The notes beneath the pieces were generated by a model. That model had not been told where the DNA came from. It worked only from the letters and a program-made list of their open reading frames with translations, and did not search any database. A program made the translations under genes and the position numbers. A DNA stretch of 64,000 bases from Sphingobacterium phlebotomi (GTDB lineage: Bacteria > Bacteroidota > Bacteroidia > Sphingobacteriales > Sphingobacteriaceae). The stretch spans positions 1-64,000 of the forward strand of contig NZ_VTAV01000002.1 of assembly GCF_008180195.1 (NCBI RefSeq), read 5' to 3'. Below, in pieces: positions 43,823-53,253 of this stretch (its first letter is position 1; each line of letters begins with the position of its first letter).

Positions 43823-45868
43823 ATGAAAAGAACAGCTTTATATATATGTTTGGCGGTAACATCCACGATGTTCCTCCAATGTAAAGATTATCTAGATGTC
43901 ACTAATGCCGGGCAGAGCGATAACGAGTTTGTCATGTCGAGCCCAGAGGAAGCAGCAAAAACCTTATCCTGGGCTTACGGTGAATACCGTACTAATGTGG
44001 CCGCAGGAGGGAATTACAATTGGCAGGATCCGTTGGGCTCCGATGCCGAATACATGAGTGAATATCCCACCGGAAATAATGTGATTGCACGACTACAGCC
44101 CGAAGCCTCGGCCGTGAACAATGCTGCCACCCAATACAACAGTTTAAATATTATATTGGCGCGCGCCTCACGGATCGCACAGGTCATTCAGGACAAAGGC
44201 GTCGTGGAAACGACAGAGACCAATGAATGGACGCAACTCTACGGTGAGGCGAAAACCATGTGGGCGCTCTGTGGTTGGGAATTGGTCCGTCATTTTGGAG
44301 ACGTACCTTTCGGCTACGAAAACCAATATGTACAAGACTACGAACTGAAATCTCGCTTTGCCATCATGGATACCCTTATCGCCGAACTGAAGTTGGTAGA
44401 AGGTTCCATGTATAAGGTAGGTGAAGGTGGTGTTACGGCAGAACGCCTTAACCGGTCCTATGTCAATGCCCTTATTGGAGAAATCGCCCTGCATGCCGGC
44501 GGCTGGCAGACCATCCGTACAGATGTGCCGGGATTGTATGGTGACATACAATTTGACTATAAGGGTACCGACGACGGTACTTGTGTCTACGCTCGACGAA
44601 AAGATTATATGGATTACATCCGGATGGCAGAACAATATCTTAACCTCGCCGTCAATACACATAATGGAACTGCACGATTGATCACTTCCGACGATAGATC
44701 GGTCAACAATCCCTTTCAGATGCATTGGCAGCATATTAACTCCAGACGATCCAGCCCTGAATCGCTATATGAAGTTGCTTGTTCTCCGGGCTTTGGTGGA
44801 GAGCATCCCTACTCGCAAGGGCGTCCGGGATCTAATAATGGAGCTGTTTCGGTGTTAAATACATTTGCCGCTATCCGTATCGTACCTTCTTTCTTTTACG
44901 GCGGTTACGAAGATGGTGACAAGCGTCGCGATGTCAGTATGGTCGTAACCGGTAGTGATGCTGCGACTGGCCGGGAAGCATTAATGCCGCTCGGAGCAGG
45001 TACACGTATTGGTGGCGGCGGTCCTGCTATCAATAAATGGGATCAAAACCGGGGAGACAACCCATTGATTCCAAACAATGCCTTCCGCAGCTCAGGAATG
45101 AATTACACCGTTATGCGTATGGCGGATGCGATGCTGATGTTGGCAGAAGCGAAAGCCATCCTCGGAACGGACGAAGCCGGTGCGGTGAATCTAGTGAATC
45201 AGATTCGCAGTAGGGCTTTCGGTAATTCAAACCACCATATTGCGTCCCTATCGGGCGAAGCACTTTTGGACGCTATTTATGAAGAACGGCGATTGGAACT
45301 ATTAGGCGAAGGCGATGTCCGTTGGGATATGATACGCTCCGGAAAGTTCAACGAGCGAGCTGTTAAGGTTCGTCAGGAAATGGAAAATATGATGGCTGGA
45401 TTGGCCAGCAACGGCTATTATACCTTTGCAAGCGGCCGAACGATTTCCAATTATATCTGGACGAAATATGTTCAAATAACCCCTGGTAATTCGGCTGCTG
45501 TTGTCACACAGGAGAGTACCGATGAAAACAATCCGGCACTCTACCCTGGCTGGCGAGGTATCTTTAATTGGAACGCAGCAGCCCACGCCAGTGTTCAGGC
45601 TAAAAATCTGGCAATAAAAGGGCTATATAATTACATTGATCCGGATGGAGCCGAGGCAGCTGCCTTAGAGGCCGATGGTTATGTAAAAACTGATTGGGCA
45701 ATCAAAATGCTGCAAGGAACCAATCCAGCAATGTACCGAGCGGCTGTTCTAGATGGTGTAGTGGGCAGAGAAAACTTAGCCCCTCGCTATTTCCATCCGA
45801 TGCCGTTGACGGTCATCGATCAATCGAAGGGCAAGGTGTCCAATGGTTACGGATTGCCACAACAATAA
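43823..45868 (+). CDS. susD: SusD/RagB-family surface glycan-binding lipoprotein
   Basis: A 681-residue lipoprotein. Its signal ends at a lipobox-like 'MFLQCKDYLDV', followed by the SusD helical repeats ('AKTMWALCGWELVRHFGDVPFGYEN') and the C-terminal part with 'MRMADAMLMLAEAKAI' and 'EERRLELLGEGDVRWDMIRSGKF'. The start is the ATG at 43823; the frame opens 9 codons earlier with TTG. It caps the SusC channel at the cell surface. It is on the long side for the family. Confidence 0.95.
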   Translation: MKRTALYICLAVTSTMFLQCKDYLDVTNAGQSDNEFVMSSPEEAAKTLSWAYGEYRTNVAAGGNYNWQDPLGSDAEYMSEYPTGNNVIARLQPEASAVNNAATQYNSLNIILARASRIAQVIQDKGVVETTETNEWTQLYGEAKTMWALCGWELVRHFGDVPFGYENQYVQDYELKSRFAIMDTLIAELKLVEGSMYKVGEGGVTAERLNRSYVNALIGEIALHAGGWQTIRTDVPGLYGDIQFDYKGTDDGTCVYARRKDYMDYIRMAEQYLNLAVNTHNGTARLITSDDRSVNNPFQMHWQHINSRRSSPESLYEVACSPGFGGEHPYSQGRPGSNNGAVSVLNTFAAIRIVPSFFYGGYEDGDKRRDVSMVVTGSDAATGREALMPLGAGTRIGGGGPAINKWDQNRGDNPLIPNNAFRSSGMNYTVMRMADAMLMLAEAKAILGTDEAGAVNLVNQIRSRAFGNSNHHIASLSGEALLDAIYEERRLELLGEGDVRWDMIRSGKFNERAVKVRQEMENMMAGLASNGYYTFASGRTISNYIWTKYVQITPGNSAAVVTQESTDENNPALYPGWRGIFNWNAAAHASVQAKNLAIKGLYNYIDPDGAEAAALEADGYVKTDWAIKMLQGTNPAMYRAAVLDGVVGRENLAPRYFHPMPLTVIDQSKGKVSNGYGLPQQ

Positions 45869-45905
45869 ACGCCATAAAAGGACCAGAACGATAAAATAAC
45901 AAACT

Positions 45906-48560
45906 ATGAATCGACTGAAAATCTCATTTTTGCGACCTCACAGATTAGTTAAGGCTTTTGTCTGCGGGGCCTTTTTGCTACACCTCGGTATGCCTATATT
46001 TGGACAGACAAAGAAACTGCTCTATCCCGCGTATCAGGACACAAAACTATCGTTTGAACAACGGGCTGATGATTTGCTGAAACGGCTAACACTGGAAGAG
46101 AAAGTCTCCTTAATGCAAGATGTATCTCAGCCGGTTGAAAGATTGGGTATAAAAACATATAACTGGTGGAACGAAGCGCTGCACGGTGTAGCGCGTTCAG
46201 GTATAGCTACTGTTTTTCCACAACCCATCGGTATGGCCGCATCATTTGATGCGGATGGGGTATGGCAGGTCTTTAATGCGGTATCAGATGAGGCAAGAGC
46301 GAAGCACAATTACTATTCGTCGAGAGGCGAGTACGGCCGGTATCAAGGGCTTACGATGTGGACACCAACCATTAACATATATCGTGATCCAAGGTGGGGA
46401 AGGGGAATAGAAACCTATGGAGAGGATCCTTATCTAACAAGCATCATGGGGGTCGCCGCCGTGCAAGGTCTGCAAGGGCCAGATGGTGAAAAATATGATA
46501 AACTGCATGCCTGTGCTAAGCATTTTGCTGTACATTCTGGACCGGAATGGAACCGTCACTCTTTTGACGCTAAAAATATTAAACGTCGAGATCTATGGGA
46601 GACCTACCTGCCGGCTTTTGAAGCATTGGTTACAGAAGGGAATGTAAAAGAGATCATGTGTGCCTATAACCGGTTTGAAGGGGAGCCCTGTTGCGGAAGC
46701 GACCAGCTATTACTACAAATTTTAAGGGAAAAATGGGGCTTCAACGGTATTGTGGTAGCAGATTGTGGAGCCATCCGTGATTTTTATGATAAAAATGCTC
46801 ATGCAACTCATCCCGATGCTGCTGCTGCATCTACGGATGGTGTTTTAAGTGGAACCGATTTGGATTGTGGCTCTAGTTATAAGGCCTTGGTAGAAGCGGT
46901 AAAAACCGGACAGATAATAGAAGAAGCAATAGATGTCTCGGTAAAGAGGTTGTTACTCGCCCGTTTCCAGCTAGGAGAAATGGATAGCAATGAACATGTT
47001 TCTTGGTCGAAAATCCCTTATGAAGTCGTTGCTTCGGCCTCCCACGACAGCCTTGCGTTGGATATGGCCCGAAAATCGATGACGCTCTTGCTTAACAAGA
47101 ACAATATACTACCGCTGAAATCTGGTAATCTCACCGTTGCCGTAGTTGGTCCGAATGCCAACGATTCGATCATGCAGTGGGGAAACTACAACGGCACACC
47201 CGCAAGAACGATTACGATCTTGGAGGGTATACGCGCTGCTTTGGGAGATAATGACCGGTTAATCTATGAACCGGGAACGGGCTTGGTTGAAAATACGCTT
47301 ATGGAGAGTGCTTTCCATCTCTGCCGTACAGATCAGGGCCGGGGATTTCGTGCTAACTATTGGAATAACATGGACAGAAAAGGCAGCCCCGATGTGAGTG
47401 CACAATACACAACTCCCTTTAATTTCTCGACAACCGGTGCCACCGTTTTTGCTCCGGGTATAGGGCTTACGGACTTCACCGCAACCTATCATACGATTTT
47501 TACACCAGAACGTTCAGGAGAAGTGTTCTTTGATTTCTATGTGAACGGAACGATAAATCTCTCGGTGGACGGCGAACAGGTAAAAGGCACGAGAGCAAAC
47601 CACGGAAGCCGGAAAATGTCGCACAGCATGAAAGTAGAGGCTGGTAAACCTTATGCGATACAGATTGATTTTGATTATAACCGGGGTGATGCACAATTGG
47701 TGTTTGATTTTGGGTATAAGAAAGAAATAGATATCGCCCAATCTGTGGCAAAGGTAAAAGAAGCCGACATGGTTATTTTTGTTGGCGGGGTATCGCCTTC
47801 ATTAGAAGGGGAAGAAATGGGAGTAGATTTACCAGGGTTCAGGAATGGAGACCGTACGGATATCGAATTGCCCAGCGTACAACGTGCCTTTATTAAGGCA
47901 TTAAAAGATGCAGGAAAAGATGTTGTACTGGTCAACTGTTCAGGCTCTCCAATTGGTTTAGAGCCGGAAGTACAACATTGTGAAGCTATTCTACAGGCTT
48001 GGTATCCCGGCCAATCAGGCGGAAGAGCCGTCGCTGACGTACTCTTCGGGACGTATAATCCTTCCGGGCGTCTTCCGGTAACGTTTTATAAAAATACCGC
48101 ACAGCTCCCTGATTTCGAAAATTACGACATGACGGGACGTACCTACCGTTACATGGCGGAAAGCCCCTTATTTCCGTTTGGATATGGCCTTAGTTACAGT
48201 TCTTTCCAATATGGAAAACCGCAATTAGAGCGTGATACTTTTGCTGTGGGAGACGATGTTCAGCTGCGTATACCATTAACAAATAGCGGACGGTATGATG
48301 GCGATGAAATTGTACAGGTGTATCTGCGGAAAAAGGGCGACGTGGAAGGTCCCTTAAAGACACTCCGTGCCGTACAGCGTATTCCGGTTTCTGCCGGAGA
48401 CACAGTAGAAGCTACTTTTACGTTGTCTGGCAGGCAACTCGACTGGTGGGACGAAGAGAGCTTGTCTGTAGGCGCAGTGGCAGGCGAATATGAGTTGATG
48501 GTGGGAAGCAGTTCGCGGGATCAAGATCTGCAGATAATAAAATTAAAAATAATAGATTGA
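45906..48560 (+). CDS. Glycoside hydrolase family 3 with inserted PA14 domain
   Basis: An 884-residue exported enzyme (signal peptide ending near 'IFGQ', residue 34). The N-terminal GH3 barrel contains 'KHFAVHSGPEWNRHSF' (about 205-220) and the nucleophile 'VVADCGAI' (Asp286). The second GH3 domain starts near 405 and is interrupted by a PA14 domain at about 480-603, then resumes with 'SLEGEEMGVDLPG'. A fibronectin-type domain closes the protein. This architecture is common in beta-glucosidases/xylosidases of plant-polysaccharide loci. It follows susD by 37 bases. Confidence 0.92.
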   Translation: MNRLKISFLRPHRLVKAFVCGAFLLHLGMPIFGQTKKLLYPAYQDTKLSFEQRADDLLKRLTLEEKVSLMQDVSQPVERLGIKTYNWWNEALHGVARSGIATVFPQPIGMAASFDADGVWQVFNAVSDEARAKHNYYSSRGEYGRYQGLTMWTPTINIYRDPRWGRGIETYGEDPYLTSIMGVAAVQGLQGPDGEKYDKLHACAKHFAVHSGPEWNRHSFDAKNIKRRDLWETYLPAFEALVTEGNVKEIMCAYNRFEGEPCCGSDQLLLQILREKWGFNGIVVADCGAIRDFYDKNAHATHPDAAAASTDGVLSGTDLDCGSSYKALVEAVKTGQIIEEAIDVSVKRLLLARFQLGEMDSNEHVSWSKIPYEVVASASHDSLALDMARKSMTLLLNKNNILPLKSGNLTVAVVGPNANDSIMQWGNYNGTPARTITILEGIRAALGDNDRLIYEPGTGLVENTLMESAFHLCRTDQGRGFRANYWNNMDRKGSPDVSAQYTTPFNFSTTGATVFAPGIGLTDFTATYHTIFTPERSGEVFFDFYVNGTINLSVDGEQVKGTRANHGSRKMSHSMKVEAGKPYAIQIDFDYNRGDAQLVFDFGYKKEIDIAQSVAKVKEADMVIFVGGVSPSLEGEEMGVDLPGFRNGDRTDIELPSVQRAFIKALKDAGKDVVLVNCSGSPIGLEPEVQHCEAILQAWYPGQSGGRAVADVLFGTYNPSGRLPVTFYKNTAQLPDFENYDMTGRTYRYMAESPLFPFGYGLSYSSFQYGKPQLERDTFAVGDDVQLRIPLTNSGRYDGDEIVQVYLRKKGDVEGPLKTLRAVQRIPVSAGDTVEATFTLSGRQLDWWDEESLSVGAVAGEYELMVGSSSRDQDLQIIKLKIID

Positions 48561-48561
48561 T

Positions 48562-48744
48562 ATGCTAAAAAGAACGCGATATAATAGTTTTATAACACAA
48601 CGTGTCGCCATGTTTTGTATGGTCCTCGTATTGGCTGTTAGTCCAACTTCGACATCTTGCTCCAACATCTCAGAAAACACTTCTCAGAGTGTTCCTACAA
48701 ACGAAAACGGAGAAGAGGATAAAACAACCCGACTTCATCGCTGA
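48562..48744 (+). CDS. Small putative lipoprotein, possibly frameshifted
   Basis: A 60-residue frame starting 1 base after the GH3 stop. It has a hydrophobic signal and a lipobox-like end ('VSPTSTSCSN'), then a short Ser/Asn/Glu-rich tail. A single extra A in the AAAA run at 48721-48724 would explain the premature end: in the next frame the sequence continues 'QPDFIADDVNFVIADN' to a stop at 48775. I know no family for it. It could be a real small lipoprotein, a frameshifted one, or the remnant of a larger gene. Confidence 0.4.
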   Translation: MLKRTRYNSFITQRVAMFCMVLVLAVSPTSTSCSNISENTSQSVPTNENGEEDKTTRLHR

Positions 48745-48845
48745 TGATGTAAACTTTGTCATAGCTGATAATTGATAGATAAACGACACCTATCGATAAA
48801 ACAGTCATCAATCCGTATAGGAACTGTAATTTTTAAAGAAAAAAT

Positions 48846-50289
48846 ATGATTTTTAACCCCATAAAGAAGATTTTGCTCAGCGCCTCCGTTTTATGTATGT
48901 TAAATAATATCCATCACGTGCAGGCACAGTCCTCCACAAGCCCCTATCATTGGAATAATTTGCCGGAAGTCCAACAACCAATCTTCCCGAGGGACACCCT
49001 CGATATTCGAGATTTCGGGGCTAAGGGGGATGGAATTACGCTCAACACCACAAACATCAACGATGCAATAGCTGCTAGCAACGGAAATGGTGGAGGGGTC
49101 GTATTCATCCCTGCGGGCTACTGGTTATCAGGCCCTATTGAATTAAAAAGTAATGTGAACCTGCATTTAGACGACAATGCCTTCTTACAGTTCACAGCAG
49201 ACTTTGATCAATACAAGATCGTAGAGGGAAACTATGAAGGCAAGCCATCTGCCCGAAACCAGTCTCCCATTAGCGGCAGGAATTTGGAAAATATTGCCAT
49301 TACCGGAAGAGGTACTATAGACGGCAATGGCGATGCCTGGCGTATGGCTGGAAAAGGAGCACTAACGGAAAGAGAGTGGCGCGATAAGGTTGTCTCTGGT
49401 GGACTAATCAGTGACGATGGTAAAACTTGGTTTCCGTCAGAAAAAACGAAGTTGGCACATGAAGAAAAACGATCAGTCTTGTTGACGGAAGGTAAAACGT
49501 TAGCCGATTTTGAAGATATCAAAGATTATTTACGCCCCAACTTACTCGTTTTAACGAATTGTGAAAAGGTCTTATTGGAAGGTGTTACTTTCCAAAACTC
49601 CCCTGCGTGGAACCTACATCCGCTCATGAGCCAGCATATTACGATTAGGGATGTCAAAATCAAAAATCCCGACTATGCGCAAAACGGAGATGGCATCGAT
49701 ATCGAATCCTGCTCTTATGTGCTCGTTGAAGATTGTATTTTAGATGTGGGTGATGATGCTATTTGTATCAAGTCGGGCAAAGACGAGGAAGGACGCAAAA
49801 GAGGTATAGCCACGGAAAAAGTAATCATCCGCCGTAATAAAGTATATCTAGGCCGTGGTGGATTTGTCGAAGGTAGTGAGATGTTAACGGTAGAGACGCC
49901 ACGAATTAGAAACGTATTTATCGAAAACATCCATTGCAACGACGCTAAGGTAGGTGTCTTCGTGCGTGGGTTGCCGGAAATGCCAGTACAACATATCCAT
50001 ATGAAGAATTTAAACCTGACCGTGAATAAAGGGAATTGAAATAAAAGATGCACAGCATATTACGATAGAAAATGTGATGCTAAATACGCAAACGGAAACA
50101 CCTTTATTGTATATCGAAAGTGCAAAAGACCTTGCATTTAAAGGGTTGCAATTCGATAAGAAGCAACCACAGGTTGTGGAAGTACATGGCTCTAATTCGT
50201 CGAATATTATGATTAAAAACACCCCGATTGATAAGGGTAATATGAGCTTCCATCATGGAGCAAACAAAGAAGCGGTAAAACTGAACTAA
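48846..50289 (+). pseudogene. Decayed GH28 polygalacturonase
   Basis: Clearly related to the intact GH28 at 31791 over its whole length, with a signal peptide and the motifs 'NGDGID' and 'VGDDAICIKSG'. Three defects are seen. The catalytic 'GHG' reads GRG (Arg337). About 78 residues present in the paralogue, including the 'RFK' motif, are missing after Met346. A one-base insertion in the GGG at 50031-50033 gives a stop at 50039, after which the correct frame continues ('GIEIKDAQHITIENVML') to 50289. The first frame alone covers 397 residues. I call it a pseudogene; a sequencing error would explain only the frameshift. Confidence 0.85.
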
Positions 50290-50299
50290 AACAGAAACA

Positions 50300-52783
50300 A
50301 TGAGGAATAAAAATATGATAAAGAAGATTTTATTGGTGGCCACGGCACTACTCGCTCCGTGGGTGCTGTTACACGCACAACAAGAGCTAAAACTGATATA
50401 TGATAAACCTGCCACCGATTGGAACGAAGCGCTGCCGCTTGGCAACAGCCGGCTAGGTGCCATGGTTTTTGGAAACCCAGCGAAAGAACAAATACAGTTG
50501 AACGAAGAAACGATATGGGCGGGCGAACCGGGCAATAACGTCCCCAAAAACACATACGACAAGATTGTCGCGATCCGAAAACTATTGGCAGAAGGCAAGG
50601 CCAAGGAGGCTCAGGACCTATCGAATGCGACCTTCCCGCGACAAGCACCCGATGGTTTAGATTATGGGATGCCTTATCAAACCTTTGGAAGTCTTTGGTT
50701 AAATTTCCCAGGGCACGAGACATTCAGCGATTTTTATCGCGAGCTCGACATCCAAGATGCGGTAGCACGCACATCGTATAAGGTGGACGGCGTCCAATAT
50801 AATCGAGAAATGTTTGCTTCTTTTACGGACGATGTTGTCATCGTTCGTTTAACTTCCTCCAAGAAAAATGCCCTTTCGTTTTCCATGGGGCTCAGCACTC
50901 CCCATAAGATACACGCGCTAACCGCAACAGAAAAACAGTTGAGCCTGTCGGGTACCAGCGGATCAGTGGATCGCAAAACGGGGAAAGTAAATTTTGAAGG
51001 TACCGTGCAGCCGGTCCTAAAGGGAGGACAGCTGACCGTAAACGGGAATAGCTTTGACATCAAAGATGCGGACGAGGTGATCTTGTATATTTCTATTGGC
51101 ACCAATTTCAATCGGTATAACGATTTAAGTGGAAACCCGTCCAAACGGGCACAAATGATATTGGACAAGGCATTACGTGTAAAATATGATAAGGCACTGG
51201 CTAACCATAGCCAAAAATACCATCATTTTTTTAACCGAGTTCAGCTGGATCTCGGCATCTCGGCACAGGCTAATAAGACAACCGATGTACGGGTACAAGA
51301 GTTTGCAACTGCACACGACCCTGCTTTGGTTTCTTTGTATTTTCAATTCGGCCGATACCTGCTGATCAGTTCCTCGCAGCCTGGTGGTCAGCCAGCAAAC
51401 CTACAGGGTATATGGAATGAAAAGCTATCTCCGCCATGGGACAGTAAGTATACGGTCAACATTAACACCGAGATGAATTACTGGCCCGCCGAGGTGACTA
51501 ATCTGTCGGAAATGCACGAGCCATTATTTTCAATGCTGGAAGATCTTTCGCTCACCGGGCAGGAAAGCGCGCGGGAAATGTATCACGCCCGTGGATGGAA
51601 TATGCACCATAATACCGACCTATGGCGTATTACAGGTGTTGTAGATGGTGGTTATTACGGCATGTGGCCAATGGGAGGGGCTTGGTTAAGCCAACATCTA
51701 TGGCAACATTACCTCTACAACGGACAAACATCCTTTTTGCAGAAATATTATGATATACTGAAAGGGAAAGCACTGTTCTACTTCGATATTCTGCACGACG
51801 ACCGTTCAGGAAAATGGCTGGTCGTCAGCCCCTCGATGTCGCCGGAAAACTCGTACCTGCCAGGTAGCGTCGGCGTGTCAGCCGGTACCACGATGGATAA
51901 TCAATTGATCTTTGATGTGTTCCATAACTTTATCGATGCCGCAAAAATATTAGATGTAGATGCATCGCTGGCGGACTCCGTTAAAGCTGCATTGGATCGT
52001 TTGCCCCCTATGCAGATTGGACAGCATACGCAGCTACAAGAATGGTTGGAGGATTTGGATAAAACGACTGACCAGCACCGGCACATCTCTCATTTGTATG
52101 GGTTATATCCGGCCGGGCAGATATCGCCTTTCCGCAACCCAGATTTGACAGAAGCAGCCGTCAATTCGTTGATCTACCGCGGCGATAAGTCGACCGGATG
52201 GTCTATGGGCTGGAAAGTAAACTGGTGGGCTCGTCTATTGGATGGTAACCAGACGTATAAACTCATTCAGGAACAGCTGAGCCCGCCGGTAGGGGATAAA
52301 GGGCAGAGCGGAGGTACTTATCCAAATTTATTGGATGCACATCCCCCTTTCCAAATTGATGGGAATTTCGGCTGTACGTCTGGTATCGCGGAAATGCTAC
52401 TGCAGTCTTATGACGGGAATATTTTCATTCTACCGGCCTTACCCGACGCCTTACCTCATGGCAGCGTCAGTGGTTTGAAAGTCCGTGGCGGATTTGAAAT
52501 TGACATGACTTGGGCAGATAGCAAACTAAAGACATTGACCATTAAATCAACATTAGGCGGAAACTGTCGCCTTCGCCTAGCGCAGGAAATAAATTTGAAA
52601 GGTGATCGCATGATGAACATCGCAGAAGGAGAAAACCAGAATCCATTCTATCGGGTGCATCCGATCAAAGATCCGCTGATATCCGCTAAAGCAAATTTGA
52701 AAGGTTTTAAACTTCCAGAGACAAAACTAGTGGAGTTTGATACGAAGGCCGGTGAGGTGTATACTTTTGTTAATCAGCAGTAG
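50300..52783 (+). CDS. Glycoside hydrolase family 95 (alpha-L-fucosidase/alpha-L-galactosidase)
   Basis: An 827-residue exported enzyme (signal peptide ending 'LLHAQQ'). Family patterns are the N-terminal 'WNEALPLGNSRLGAMVFG' and 'LNEETIWAGEPGNN', the catalytic 'NINTEMNYWPAE', 'VVSPSMSPENSY' (general acid Glu) and 'QIDGNFGCTSGIAEMLLQS'. GH95 enzymes are inverting and release L-fucose or L-galactose; pectin rhamnogalacturonan-II carries both sugars. It is the last gene of the rightward block, 10 bases after the broken GH28. Confidence 0.93.
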   Translation: MRNKNMIKKILLVATALLAPWVLLHAQQELKLIYDKPATDWNEALPLGNSRLGAMVFGNPAKEQIQLNEETIWAGEPGNNVPKNTYDKIVAIRKLLAEGKAKEAQDLSNATFPRQAPDGLDYGMPYQTFGSLWLNFPGHETFSDFYRELDIQDAVARTSYKVDGVQYNREMFASFTDDVVIVRLTSSKKNALSFSMGLSTPHKIHALTATEKQLSLSGTSGSVDRKTGKVNFEGTVQPVLKGGQLTVNGNSFDIKDADEVILYISIGTNFNRYNDLSGNPSKRAQMILDKALRVKYDKALANHSQKYHHFFNRVQLDLGISAQANKTTDVRVQEFATAHDPALVSLYFQFGRYLLISSSQPGGQPANLQGIWNEKLSPPWDSKYTVNINTEMNYWPAEVTNLSEMHEPLFSMLEDLSLTGQESAREMYHARGWNMHHNTDLWRITGVVDGGYYGMWPMGGAWLSQHLWQHYLYNGQTSFLQKYYDILKGKALFYFDILHDDRSGKWLVVSPSMSPENSYLPGSVGVSAGTTMDNQLIFDVFHNFIDAAKILDVDASLADSVKAALDRLPPMQIGQHTQLQEWLEDLDKTTDQHRHISHLYGLYPAGQISPFRNPDLTEAAVNSLIYRGDKSTGWSMGWKVNWWARLLDGNQTYKLIQEQLSPPVGDKGQSGGTYPNLLDAHPPFQIDGNFGCTSGIAEMLLQSYDGNIFILPALPDALPHGSVSGLKVRGGFEIDMTWADSKLKTLTIKSTLGGNCRLRLAQEINLKGDRMMNIAEGENQNPFYRVHPIKDPLISAKANLKGFKLPETKLVEFDTKAGEVYTFVNQQ

Positions 52784-52799
52784 AACGGAAAGGTGTAGC

Positions 52800-52821
52800 G
52801 TCAGCGATACCCATCGCTGAC
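52800..52821 (+). repeat. Perfect hairpin behind GH95
   Basis: Arms GTCAGCGAT (52800-52808) and ATCGCTGAC (52813-52821) with a 4-base loop, 17 bases after the GH95 stop codon. No T-run follows, so it may protect the 3' end rather than stop transcription. Confidence 0.6.
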
Positions 52822-53115
52822 CCTAACGGAAATGTAACGTCGGCGTACAGGAAAATAGCAAAGAGATATTTCATCATGTCTTTGTACATGTACATGTCAA
52901 TGCCTGCACAGCACATTTCTGTTTTGTAGGAGAACAAAGCTGGCATGTTAAGTGAATTATAGATTATGTTCCGTGACTTTGCCGTCAACTACAAGGACAA
53001 CGTCGTACACGCACATGACTTCTCATGCAAGTACCGTGCGGTCATCGACCATCAAAGGGACATCGTCGTTATGTCAGGCAACAAGTGCGTTTTGACACTG
53101 TACAAAGCCAACAAC

Positions 53116-53144
53116 TACAGTGACTTAATGATTAAGTCACTGTA
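53116..53144. repeat. 29-base perfect palindrome
   Basis: Arms TACAGTGACTTAAT (53116-53129) and its exact inverse (53131-53144) around a single G. A third partial arm, CACTGTA, lies just upstream (53096-53102 region), so alternative pairing is possible. Confidence 0.75.
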
Positions 53145-53156
53145 CATAGCCGTTAA

Positions 53157-53219
53157 GTACATGCGCAACGGGACAATGTACATGTGCAACGGGACGATGT
53201 ACATGTGCAAAATGGGAAC
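53157..53219 (+). repeat. Three 21-base tandem repeats
   Basis: Units start at 53157, 53178 and 53199. Each begins GTACATG and the first two contain GCAACGGGAC; the third is more diverged. Confidence 0.8.
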
Positions 53220-53231
53220 TTTGCCATTTTT
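53209..53231 (+). terminator. Terminator-like hairpin before the PL1 3' end
   Basis: AAAATGG (53209-53215) pairs with CCATTTT (53224-53230), followed by one more T. It could end rightward transcripts from the GH95 side and, in the other direction, leftward transcripts from the PL1 gene. Confidence 0.5.
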
Positions 53232-53253
53232 CGTAGTTAATTTTTATCGTGGC

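Larger units (their letters stand above)
52784..53253. other. Unexplained GTAC/CATG-rich repeat region between GH95 and PL1
   Basis: A 470-base gap rich in GTAC, CATG and GTCA words. It holds a hairpin (52800-52821), an imperfect direct repeat (AACGGAAA-GT-A-CGTC-GCG near 52785 and 52825), a 12-base palindrome TGTACATGTACA (52874-52885 region), a 29-base palindrome (53116-53144), three 21-base tandem repeats (53157-53219) and a terminator-like hairpin (53209-53231). A 112-codon rightward frame (52966-53304) spans most of it, but it resembles no family and runs into the antisense of the PL1 gene. Confidence 0.5.
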
